From positions 62,001 to 126,000 of the forward strand of contig NZ_JAKIHN010000007.1 of NCBI RefSeq assembly GCF_021608185.1: 64,000 bases of DNA, read 5' to 3'. The stretch comes from Flavobacterium anseongense. Lineage in GTDB: Bacteria; Bacteroidota; Bacteroidia; Flavobacteriales; Flavobacteriaceae. The notes under the pieces were generated by a model that had not been told where the DNA came from, did not search any database, and was given only the letters and a program-made list of their open reading frames with translations. This document shows positions 44,456 to 52,964 of the stretch, in pieces. The number at the start of each line of letters is the position of its first letter. Position 1 is the first letter of the stretch. A program made the translations under genes and the position numbers.

Positions 44456-44492
44456 CAGGTAAAACACATTAACTAAATAAAAAATAAGTGAG

Positions 44493-45404
44493 ATGAAAGC
44501 AAATAATATCTTAGAAACCATTGGAAATACACCGGTTGTAAAAATTAACAGCCTGTACGGTGCCAATAAAAATGTATGGATTAAACTGGAAAGAACCAAT
44601 CCGGGTAACAGCATCAAAGACAGAATTGCCTTGTCAATGATTGAAGATGCTGAAGCAAAAGGATTATTAAATCCAAATAGCGTCATTATTGAACCAACTT
44701 CAGGAAACACCGGAATTGGTTTGGCGTTAGTGGCAGCCGTAAAAGGCTATAAAGTGGTTTTGGTAATGCCCGAATCGATGAGCGTGGAACGCCGAAAATT
44801 GATGGAAATCTACGGAGCCGAATTCGATTTAACACCACGTGAAAAAGGAATGAAAGGGGCCATTGAAAGAGCAGCCGAATTAGTAGCGCAAACGCCAAAT
44901 GCCTGGTCGCCGTCGCAATTTAACAATCCGGCCAATGTAAAAGTACACAGAGAAACTACAGCAAAAGAAATTTTAGCCGATTTCCCTAACGGATTGGATT
45001 ATATCATTACCGGTGTTGGAACAGGCGGGCATATTTCCGGCGTGGCTGAAGTAGTAAAAGCAAAATTTCCGAATGTAAAAGTGATTGCGGTTGAACCTGA
45101 ATTATCTCCGGTTTTAAGTGGTGGTAGTCCATCGCCACACCCAATTCAGGGAATCGGAGCCGGTTTTGTTCCTGAAAATTATCACGGAAAATTTATCGAT
45201 GAGGTGATTCAGGTATCCAAAGACGAAGCCTTTGAATACACCAGAAAAATTGCCAAACAGGAAGGGATTTTAGTCGGAATTTCAACCGGTGCTTCTTTAG
45301 CTGCCGTAGCCAAAAAAGTAGCCTCATTACCGGATGATGCCGTAGTGTTAACCTTTAACTATGATACGGGCGAGCGTTATCTTTCGATTGAAGGATTGTT
45401 CTAA
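44493..45404 (+). CDS. cysK: Cysteine synthase (O-acetylserine sulfhydrylase)
   Basis: A protein of 303 aa. The PLP lysine motif '[11 protein letters not shown]' lies near residue 40. The substrate-loop '[12 protein letters not shown]' is near 66, the phosphate-binding '[10 protein letters not shown]' near 172, and 'GISTGAS' near 265. It condenses O-acetylserine with sulfide to make cysteine, the end product presumably sensed by the leader peptides. Confidence 0.95.
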   Translation: MKANNILETIGNTPVVKINSLYGANKNVWIKLERTNPGNSIKDRIALSMIEDAEAKGLLNPNSVIIEPTSGNTGIGLALVAAVKGYKVVLVMPESMSVERRKLMEIYGAEFDLTPREKGMKGAIERAAELVAQTPNAWSPSQFNNPANVKVHRETTAKEILADFPNGLDYIITGVGTGGHISGVAEVVKAKFPNVKVIAVEPELSPVLSGGSPSPHPIQGIGAGFVPENYHGKFIDEVIQVSKDEAFEYTRKIAKQEGILVGISTGASLAAVAKKVASLPDDAVVLTFNYDTGERYLSIEGLF

Positions 45405-45455
45405 AAAACACTACTATTTTATAAGTGAAATAGCCCCAACTTTAAAAAGAATACC

Positions 45456-46274
45456 ATGATACAGAAGATAAAAACAGGAAAAGTTATTTTGGCCGGAGCC
45501 GGTCCGGGAGATCCCGATTTGATAAGTGTTAAAGCATTAAAATACCTGCAAACTGCCGATGTTGTTTTAACAGACAGATTAGTGTCTCCAGTACTAATTC
45601 AGGAAAATGCCCGAAAAGATGCAGAAGTAATCTATGTTGGGAAACAATGCTCCAAAGGCATTCATACCCCACAAAAAGACATTAATGAATTGATGGTTGA
45701 ATTGGCACTTCAGGGGAAATTAGTACTGCGATTAAAAGGCGGAGATGCTTCCTTGTTTTCTAATGTATTAGATGAGTTGGAGGCTGTTAAGCACTATAAA
45801 ATTCCATACGAAATCATTCCGGGAATTTCAGCGGCTTTTGGAGCAGCAGCCTATACAGGTATACCGCTGACGGCAAGAGGATTTTCAAGAGGCGTTCGAT
45901 TTTTAACCTTGTATGATTTAAATACAGTAACACAAAATCAATGGCAGGATTGGGCAACCACCGAAGATACTTTGGTTTTTTATATGAGTGGCCAACGGTT
46001 AAATGTTTTATCAAAGCAACTTTTGAATTATGGAATTGATACTTCAAAAGGAATTGCTGTGGTGCAACAAGCCACTACGCCAAATCAAAAAACAAGCGTG
46101 TTTTCTTTTGAGGCTATTCAAACAAAAGCTTTGCCTGAATTTGAATTTGTACCAACATTATTGATCATTGGAAAAGTCGTGAATCTACACCAGCAATATG
46201 CCTGGTTCACAGAAAATGATTCAAATGAATCCTATTTCGATAACCACATAACAACCCTACAAGATGCTATCTAA
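45456..46274 (+). CDS. cobA: Uroporphyrinogen-III C-methyltransferase
   Basis: A protein of 272 aa. SUMT signatures: 'LAGAGPGDPDLISVKALKYL' near the start, 'VLTDRLVSP', 'VLRLKGGDASLFS' and 'PGISAAFGAAAYTGIPLT'. It makes precorrin-2 from uroporphyrinogen III, the first step to siroheme for the sulfite reductase encoded downstream. The later steps are in the N-terminal half of the fusion protein at 52965. Its end overlaps the cysJ start by 11 nt. Confidence 0.94.
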   Translation: MIQKIKTGKVILAGAGPGDPDLISVKALKYLQTADVVLTDRLVSPVLIQENARKDAEVIYVGKQCSKGIHTPQKDINELMVELALQGKLVLRLKGGDASLFSNVLDELEAVKHYKIPYEIIPGISAAFGAAAYTGIPLTARGFSRGVRFLTLYDLNTVTQNQWQDWATTEDTLVFYMSGQRLNVLSKQLLNYGIDTSKGIAVVQQATTPNQKTSVFSFEAIQTKALPEFEFVPTLLIIGKVVNLHQQYAWFTENDSNESYFDNHITTLQDAI

Positions 46275-47922
46275 AACAAAATTTTCACTATTACAACAGT
46301 TCGTACAAAGTGCTTCTAAAGAAGAGCTTATCTGGACAAATGGCTACCTGGCCGGGTTTTTAGATGGGAGTCATTTAGATGGTTCTGCTGCAGAAAACGC
46401 GATTCCGGCGGTTGCCCTTAAACCCTTAATTATCTACGGAACTGAAACCGGAAATTCTAAAAAAATTGCTTCCAATCTATTGGCTTCTTTCAAGAAGAAT
46501 AAAATTCAGGCAAAAGCGATTGATGTCTTTCAATACGATGTAACCAAATTGGAAAAAGAAAATCTGGTATTGTTCATCATGAGTACGCAGGGCGAAGGCG
46601 AGTTTCCTCAAAATGCGGTAGCTTTTTATGAGAAATTAAAAGCTTCCGAAGTGAATTTGGGTGCTGTTTCCTATGCCGTTTTAGGCCTTGGTGATTCATC
46701 GTATCCACTATTTTGCCATGCCGGAGTTTTGCTGGATGAAGTCTTAGCCGAAAAAGGAGCAAAACGACTATTGCCATTACTAAAATCAGATGTCGATTAC
46801 TCGGAAACAGTTGCGATTTGGGAAAGTGATTTGCAAAAAGTATTTCAAAATATCGGTTCATTGACCCCAACAGAAGTAAAACCTTCAACTACCGCAACTA
46901 CTTCTAACAAAACAAATTATTTAGGGAAAATCAGCCATAAAATCGTATTGAATGATAACGGTTCTAACAAAGAAACCTATCATATCGAAATTGAATCGGA
47001 GGATGAAATCGTTTATGAACCGGGTGATGCTTTAGGTGTTTTTCCAAAAAACAAGGAAGCCGAAATCAAAGCCATTGCAGCCTATTTCGGGGAAGAAAAT
47101 TATTCCATTCTGGCAGATAAGAACATCAGAGGTTTGTCTAAGAAATCGTTGGATGCCTTTGCAAACTTATTTGAAATTGAAATCAGTGAAGACAAAGCTA
47201 ACTTATTAGATATCATCCAAAAATACCAACCTAAAAAGGTATCATTAGATGAAGTCATTGCATTGCTTCATAAAATTGCTCCAAGGCTATATTCTATTTC
47301 GTCCTCTTCAGAAGCACATGACGGACAGGTACATTTAACGGTGAATCTGAACAAATTCGAAGTGGATGGCGAAATTAAAACAGGCTTGGCTTCAGAATTT
47401 TTGGCTGAGTTTCCATTAGACGAGGAACTTGAATTTTATATTCATAAAAATCAAAACTTCCGATTGCCTAATGAAGATACCGATATCATCATGATTGGTC
47501 CCGGAACCGGAATTGCGCCTTTCAGAAGCTTTTTAGCCGAAAGAGATGCCACCGGAGCCGAAGGCAAAAACTGGTTGTTTTTTGGAGAGCAACATTTTGT
47601 CTTAGATTTTTATTATCAAACCGAAATTCAGGAATGGATTACCACCGGAGTACTGACCAAATTAGATACGGCTTTCTCAAGAGACCAGGAACGTAAAATT
47701 TATGTACAGGACAGAATCCGTGAAAAGGCAAAAGAATTTAATGCCTGGTTAGAGAACGGTTCGAGTATTTATATCTGCGGACAAAAATACCCAATGAGTC
47801 AGGATGTTGAACAAGCGATTGTTGAAGTCATTGCGCAGGAACGAAATATTACAGAAGAGCAAGCCAAACACGTTTTGGAAGAATTAGAAAATCAAGGAAA
47901 ATATCAAAAAGACGTGTATTAA
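46264..47922 (+). CDS. cysJ: Sulfite reductase flavoprotein subunit
   Basis: A protein of 552 aa. A flavodoxin-like FMN domain comes first ('YGTETGNSKKIA', 'STQGEGEFP', 'LGLGDSSYPLFC'). The CysJ/P450-reductase type FAD and NADPH domains follow: 'PRLYSISSS' (FAD), 'MIGPGTGIAPFRSFL' (NADPH), 'YICGQKYPMSQDVEQA', and the end 'KYQKDVY' ending in an aromatic residue. It passes electrons from NADPH to the hemoprotein encoded next. Confidence 0.94.
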   Translation: MLSKTKFSLLQQFVQSASKEELIWTNGYLAGFLDGSHLDGSAAENAIPAVALKPLIIYGTETGNSKKIASNLLASFKKNKIQAKAIDVFQYDVTKLEKENLVLFIMSTQGEGEFPQNAVAFYEKLKASEVNLGAVSYAVLGLGDSSYPLFCHAGVLLDEVLAEKGAKRLLPLLKSDVDYSETVAIWESDLQKVFQNIGSLTPTEVKPSTTATTSNKTNYLGKISHKIVLNDNGSNKETYHIEIESEDEIVYEPGDALGVFPKNKEAEIKAIAAYFGEENYSILADKNIRGLSKKSLDAFANLFEIEISEDKANLLDIIQKYQPKKVSLDEVIALLHKIAPRLYSISSSSEAHDGQVHLTVNLNKFEVDGEIKTGLASEFLAEFPLDEELEFYIHKNQNFRLPNEDTDIIMIGPGTGIAPFRSFLAERDATGAEGKNWLFFGEQHFVLDFYYQTEIQEWITTGVLTKLDTAFSRDQERKIYVQDRIREKAKEFNAWLENGSSIYICGQKYPMSQDVEQAIVEVIAQERNITEEQAKHVLEELENQGKYQKDVY

Positions 47923-47925
47923 AAC

Positions 47926-48015
47926 CTCCCCCAACCCCTTCAAAGGAGGGGAGTTTTGAAAACGTATAAAATAACACCAACTCTAATTTCCCCCATTGGG
48001 GGTTAGGGGGCTAAC
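47926..48015. repeat. REP-like palindromic element before cysI
   Basis: CTCCCCCAACCCCTTCAAAG/GAGGGGAG and TTTCCCCCATTGGGGGTTAG/GGGGG form two C/G-rich imperfect palindromes. Elements of this look are widespread intergenic repeats in flavobacterial genomes. Confidence 0.75.
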
Positions 48016-48024
48016 AAAAATAAA

Positions 48025-49665
48025 ATGAGCGAGAAATTATCCGCAGTAGAACATATCAAGACCAAAAGTGATGGTCTTAGAGGCACTTTAAAGGAAAGTA
48101 TCGATTTAGATAATCATACCGGAAATGTACGCCCGGACGACGAGATTTTAGTCAAGTTTCACGGAATGTATGTGCAGGACGACCGTGACCGAAGAGCCGA
48201 AAGAGCAGCCAAAAAATTAGACAAATTGTATTCGTTTATGATTCGTTTGCGAATTCCGGGTGGCGTAATCAATGCCAATCAATGGATAGCAATCCACGAA
48301 ACATCGGAACAATTCGGAACAGGAACATTAAAAATTACCACACGTCAAACGGTACAATTGCATGGCTTGTTAAAACACCAATTGCGTCCAACCATACAGG
48401 TTTTTAACACGGCCAAATTGGATTCGATTGCGGCTTGTGGCGATGTAAACCGAAATGTGATTGTGAGTTCGCATCCGCAGCTTTCACCGATTCATCAGCA
48501 CATTTATGATTATGCCGATAAGATTTCGACTTTACTCTTACCAAAAACCCAATCGTATTATGAGGTTTTTATCGACGGAGAAAAAATCTATGAGCGTTCC
48601 TCTGAGGCGGATCCCTTATATGAAGACCGCTATTTGCCACGAAAATTCAAGATTGCCATTGCCATTCCGCCAAGCAACGATGTAGATGTGTTTACCAACG
48701 ATATAGGACTAATTGCCATCATCGAAAACGATGTGCTCAAAGGATTCAATATTGCCATTGGCGGCGGTTTAGCGACCACACACGGAAATCCGAATACCTA
48801 TTCGCGTTTGGGAAGCATTATTGGCTTTACAGATACCGAAGAGAAAACTTTAAAAGCGGTGTATGAGATTTTAACGATACAACGTGACTTTGGAAATCGA
48901 GTTGACAGAAAATTATCCCGATTGAAATATACAGTAGATAAACTCACGGTGGAAGGTTTCAAAAAGGAATTGGAAAATCGCATTGGGTTTGAATTGGAGC
49001 CGGAAAGAGAATACACGTTTACCGAAAGAGGTGACCGTTTTGGCTGGGAACAAAATCACCAGGGCAAATGGTTTTATACGCTGTTTGTAGAGCACGGAGT
49101 TGTTAAACCCTATCAAAAACAGTTCTTATTCGAATTGGCACAATTGGGTATCAATAACTTCATTTTTTCAGGCAATCAAAACCTGATTTTAGGGGAAATA
49201 GAAGAAGCTGACAAACCGAAAGTAGAAGCTTTGTTATTGCAACACGATATCGAAAAACAAATTAGTGCTTTGCGCAAAAATTCTATGGCATGCGTGGCAT
49301 TACCAACATGTCCGTTAGCCTTGGCGGAAGCACAACGCTATTTGCCGGAATTGGTTACTAAAATCGAACCTATACTGGCAAAATACAATTTAACAAATGA
49401 TGAAATCACTATTCGTATGACAGGTTGCCCAAATGGTTGCGGTCGTCCGTATGTGGCGGAACTTGGTTTTGTTGGCACCGGACCGGAGCAATATAATTTT
49501 ATGTTGGGTGGCGATCGCCTCGGAACGCGATTGAATAAAATTTACAAGGAAAAACAAACGGAAGCCCAAATTTTAGAAGAAGTCGATGTTTTGTTAGGCC
49601 GATATGTAACCGAAAAACAGGATAATGAGACTTTTGGGGATTTTGCTTTTAGAACAATTTTATAA
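48025..49665 (+). CDS. cysI: Sulfite reductase hemoprotein (siroheme/4Fe-4S)
   Basis: A protein of 546 aa of the nitrite/sulfite reductase fold with two repeated halves. The siroheme/Fe-S cysteines are in 'MACVALPTCPLA' (CX5C) and 'MTGCPNGCGRPY' (CX3C), near residues 425-475. An Arg-rich substrate/siroheme segment, 'TTRQTVQLHGL', is at about 108. Adjacency to cysJ and cobA argues for six-electron reduction of sulfite to sulfide rather than nitrite reduction. Confidence 0.92.
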   Translation: MSEKLSAVEHIKTKSDGLRGTLKESIDLDNHTGNVRPDDEILVKFHGMYVQDDRDRRAERAAKKLDKLYSFMIRLRIPGGVINANQWIAIHETSEQFGTGTLKITTRQTVQLHGLLKHQLRPTIQVFNTAKLDSIAACGDVNRNVIVSSHPQLSPIHQHIYDYADKISTLLLPKTQSYYEVFIDGEKIYERSSEADPLYEDRYLPRKFKIAIAIPPSNDVDVFTNDIGLIAIIENDVLKGFNIAIGGGLATTHGNPNTYSRLGSIIGFTDTEEKTLKAVYEILTIQRDFGNRVDRKLSRLKYTVDKLTVEGFKKELENRIGFELEPEREYTFTERGDRFGWEQNHQGKWFYTLFVEHGVVKPYQKQFLFELAQLGINNFIFSGNQNLILGEIEEADKPKVEALLLQHDIEKQISALRKNSMACVALPTCPLALAEAQRYLPELVTKIEPILAKYNLTNDEITIRMTGCPNGCGRPYVAELGFVGTGPEQYNFMLGGDRLGTRLNKIYKEKQTEAQILEEVDVLLGRYVTEKQDNETFGDFAFRTIL

Positions 49666-49674
49666 ATAATAGAT

Positions 49675-49767
49675 ATGAGAACAGAGACTAACACCAAACG
49701 AAGGCCTTACTTTTTGAATCAAAATTATGTGATACTATATTCATGTTGTTGCTGTTGTTGTTGCTAA
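49675..49767 (+). CDS. Leader peptide 3 ending in seven consecutive cysteines
   Basis: A 30-codon ORF starts 9 bp after the cysI stop (MRTETNTKRRPYFLNQNYVI...) and ends ...LYS followed by Cys24 to Cys30 (TGT TGT TGC TGT TGT TGT TGC, 49744-49764) and TAA. The next gene starts 47 bp later. A run of seven Cys codons just before a stop is very unlikely by chance in an AT-rich genome and resembles cysteine-sensing uORFs. No hairpin terminator is visible after it, so the mechanism would differ from leaders 1 and 2. The same bases in another frame read ATG plus seven Leu codons. Confidence 0.72.
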   Translation: MRTETNTKRRPYFLNQNYVILYSCCCCCCC

Positions 49768-49814
49768 AACAGAGAACACCATTAAAAGAATATAAATCAC
49801 ATAAAATAAATAAA

Positions 49815-52385
49815 ATGAAAAATAGTAAAAAGTACACATACGTAATTGTTTTTTTTCTGATTGCATTCAATCAAATCGCTAACGCGCAACAAAATGCTAA
49901 TCAAATATCAGGAGTTATTATAGATAAGGCTAATTTAGCGCCACTTTCAGATGCCAATATCATTGTTAAAAACAGCAATATATCAGTAGTTGCTGATGGC
50001 GAAGGAAAATTTGTCATAAACGCCGAACTTCAATTCCCGATTGTATTGTTGGTATCAAACTTCGGTTATAACTCCAAAAAAATAGAATTATCCTCGTATC
50101 AAAACAATGTGGTTGTTGAATTAGAAGCCAAAGAAACACAGTTGTTTGAAGTCTTAGTTACTTCCCGAAGAAGAACGGAAGTAGTACAAGATGTGCCTAT
50201 ACCTATTGCGGTGGTTACTTCCAGACAAGTTGAAGAATCGGGTTCGTTTAATGTGAACAGAGTTAAAGAATTGGTGCCTTCGGTACAATTGTATTCTTCA
50301 AATCCCAGAAACACAACTTTAAACATTAGAGGATTGGGTTCCACTTTTGGCTTGACTAATGATGGAATTGATCCAGGAGTTGGTTTCTATGTTGATGGCG
50401 TTTATTATGCCCGACCAGCAGCTACTTCTCTTGATTTTATTGATATTGAAAGAATCGAGGTAGCACGTGGTCCGCAAGGAACACTTTTTGGAAAAAACAC
50501 GACTGCCGGCGCTTTCAACATCACAACAAAGAAGCCCAATTTTATTCCATCCTCAACAGCTGAGTTAAGTTATGGGAATTATGGCTATATCCAGGCGAAG
50601 AGTTCTATCAATGGAGAATTGTTTAAAAAGTTGGCCGGAAGATTGTCTTTTTCAGGAACACAAAGAGATGGTGTAATTGATAATGTAAGAACAGGAAACT
50701 CGGTAAACGACATCAATAATTTAGGTGTAAAAGGGCAGTTGTTGTATGCTCCAAATGAAAAAACAGAAATTTTGTTATCAGGAGATTTTTCACAACAAAA
50801 ACCTGATGGTTATGCACAAGTGCTAGCCGGTGTGGTAACTACGCAACGTGCAGCCTACAGACAGTTCAATCAGATTATTGCCGATTTAGGCTATGAGTTA
50901 CCATCGTTAAATGCTTTCGACAGAAAAATTGACCATGATACACCCTGGAGATCAAACAATGATTTAGGCGGAGTTTCTTTAAATATTGAAAGAGACATAG
51001 CAGGAGGAACTTTGACTTCAACTACAGCATGGCGCTACTGGAATTGGGATCCATCAAATGATAGGGATTTTACAGGTTTGTCGGTACTAAGAAAGTCACA
51101 GGCACCATCGATTCACAATCAGATATCGCAGGAAGTTCGTTATGCCGGAGATTTATCTAAAAAACTATCTGTTGTTTTCGGAGTGTATGCGATTGGACAG
51201 GATTTAAAATCATCTCCATACCACACGGAAGAATCGGGTGATGCGCAATGGCGATTTTCGCAAAGTACGACTAGTTCTAACTGGGCAACACCAGGTTTAT
51301 TTGAAGGTTATGGAATTAAAACAAGATCTTCATTGAAATCGCTGAGCGGTGCTGTATTTGGGCAATTGGATTGGGCTTTGACATCAAAATTACACATCCT
51401 GCCGGGCTTGCGTTATAATTATGATGAGAAAGAAGTCGATTACGATAGAAAAACATACGGAGGTTTAGAAACTACCGATCCTGCATTGATAGCACTTAAG
51501 AGGTTGGTTTACTCGGATCAGGCATTTAAAGCCAACGTTTCAGATAACAATTATTCAGGTCAATTAACCGTGGCTTATAAATTTTCGGAGAATTTTAATT
51601 CATTCGGAACTTATGCCAGAAGTTTCAAACCGGTTGGTGTGAATTTAGGAGGATTGCCTACCGCGAGTGGCGTTGTGCTTACTGATTTGGCAGTCGTAAA
51701 GCCAGAGGAAGTAGAACATTTTGAATTCGGTGTGAAAACAAACCCAACACCAAACTCCAGAGTTAATGTAACTATTTACAGTACCAATATCAAAGACTAT
51801 CAAACCCAAGTGCAAACAGCCGAATTGGGCGTAAACAGAGGGTATCTTGCCAATGCGGAAAAAGTTAGAGTACAAGGTATAGAACTGGAAGGAAATGTCA
51901 GATTGCTAAAAGACTTAAGTCTAAATGCCAGTTTGTCTTATACCGATGGTAAATATGTTTCCTTTAAAAATGCTCCGGTGCCTTTGGAAGAAACGGGTTC
52001 GGCACAAGCTTTTAAAGATGTTTCGGGCGGAAGATTGCCAGGGGTTTCAAAATGGTCAGGCGCGTTAGGCTCTGAATATGCTGTTGATGCCAAATTTCTT
52101 AAAAGAGAAGGTAGATTTTTTGTGGCTTTGGATTCCTATTTCAGATCCGAATTTTCCTCAAGTGCTTCGCCTTCAAAATATTTGAATGTTGAAGGTTATG
52201 CACTATTCAATGGTCGATTTGGATTTAGAGTACAAAACGGTTTGTCTGTTTCGATTTGGGCACGCAATCTTCTGAATAAAGATTATTATGAGCAATTGTT
52301 ACCCGGAGCTGGAAATGCAGGGCATTATGCCGGTGTTTTAGGAGATCCGAGAACTTACGGAATTACGTTAAAGTATATATTGTAA
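49815..52385 (+). CDS. TonB-dependent outer-membrane receptor
   Basis: A protein of 856 aa from the ATG at 49815, giving a clean signal peptide (MKNSKKYTYVIVFFLIAFNQ). The in-frame ATG at 49743 would prepend a poly-Leu run and a polar stretch. A carboxypeptidase-regulatory-like domain (about 30-100, 'ISGVIIDKANLAPLSDANI') is followed by the plug ('VLVTSRRRTEVVQDVPIPIAVV', 'LNIRGLGS', 'VARGPQGTLFGKNTTAGAFNI') and a 22-strand barrel ending 'YGITLKYIL'. Its place in the sulfur locus behind a Cys leader suggests uptake of a sulfur source, substrate unknown. Confidence 0.9.
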   Translation: MKNSKKYTYVIVFFLIAFNQIANAQQNANQISGVIIDKANLAPLSDANIIVKNSNISVVADGEGKFVINAELQFPIVLLVSNFGYNSKKIELSSYQNNVVVELEAKETQLFEVLVTSRRRTEVVQDVPIPIAVVTSRQVEESGSFNVNRVKELVPSVQLYSSNPRNTTLNIRGLGSTFGLTNDGIDPGVGFYVDGVYYARPAATSLDFIDIERIEVARGPQGTLFGKNTTAGAFNITTKKPNFIPSSTAELSYGNYGYIQAKSSINGELFKKLAGRLSFSGTQRDGVIDNVRTGNSVNDINNLGVKGQLLYAPNEKTEILLSGDFSQQKPDGYAQVLAGVVTTQRAAYRQFNQIIADLGYELPSLNAFDRKIDHDTPWRSNNDLGGVSLNIERDIAGGTLTSTTAWRYWNWDPSNDRDFTGLSVLRKSQAPSIHNQISQEVRYAGDLSKKLSVVFGVYAIGQDLKSSPYHTEESGDAQWRFSQSTTSSNWATPGLFEGYGIKTRSSLKSLSGAVFGQLDWALTSKLHILPGLRYNYDEKEVDYDRKTYGGLETTDPALIALKRLVYSDQAFKANVSDNNYSGQLTVAYKFSENFNSFGTYARSFKPVGVNLGGLPTASGVVLTDLAVVKPEEVEHFEFGVKTNPTPNSRVNVTIYSTNIKDYQTQVQTAELGVNRGYLANAEKVRVQGIELEGNVRLLKDLSLNASLSYTDGKYVSFKNAPVPLEETGSAQAFKDVSGGRLPGVSKWSGALGSEYAVDAKFLKREGRFFVALDSYFRSEFSSSASPSKYLNVEGYALFNGRFGFRVQNGLSVSIWARNLLNKDYYEQLLPGAGNAGHYAGVLGDPRTYGITLKYIL

Positions 52386-52395
52386 AAATAGCGAT

Positions 52396-52908
52396 ATGAA
52401 TAAAAATAAACTATTTGTATTGGGTCTTTTGGCTTTTAGCAATATCATATTTTCTCAAGAGAATGCTAAATCCGTGAATTATCCACAGGTAAAAGGTTTT
52501 TTTGGTGTATTGCATCCTATTGTAACAGTAAACAAAGAGGAAACGGTATATAATTTTTCAGACTATTATACGGTAGGCTTTCCAACAGGGATTAATGTAA
52601 TAAAAAATGAACATTTTGGTTATAGTTTGGAGGTTGTCCCTTTTATAAAGGCAGAAGATGGTAAAGATAAAGTGACTAATGTACTATTTCATCCCGGACT
52701 TTTGTTTAGGTATAAACATGGCTTTACATTTATTCCAAGGCTGGCTTTTGAGACAGGCGGCAGGTATGGTTTTACCGCCATTCTCAATAAGGTTATTGTC
52801 AAAAGTAAAGATGTTAGTTATTTTATCGCAACACCATTACCGGTTCGTTTTGGGAATGAGCATCCGCCTTCAATAGGATTTGGTCTCCAATTTGGAGCGA
52901 CTTTTTAA
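52396..52908 (+). CDS. Small outer-membrane-type beta protein
   Basis: A protein of 170 aa with signal peptide (MNKNKLFVLGLLAFSNIIFSQ). The body has alternating beta strands and ends in 'IGFGLQFGATF' with a terminal Phe, as in small outer-membrane barrels. It lies 10 bp after the TonB receptor gene and is probably co-expressed. I do not recognise the family. A role with the receptor is inferred only from adjacency. Confidence 0.72.
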   Translation: MNKNKLFVLGLLAFSNIIFSQENAKSVNYPQVKGFFGVLHPIVTVNKEETVYNFSDYYTVGFPTGINVIKNEHFGYSLEVVPFIKAEDGKDKVTNVLFHPGLLFRYKHGFTFIPRLAFETGGRYGFTAILNKVIVKSKDVSYFIATPLPVRFGNEHPPSIGFGLQFGATF

Positions 52909-52964
52909 TACACACAGTAAATACAAAATTTAAAATGACAAGTAGTGTCAAACAATAATTTATA

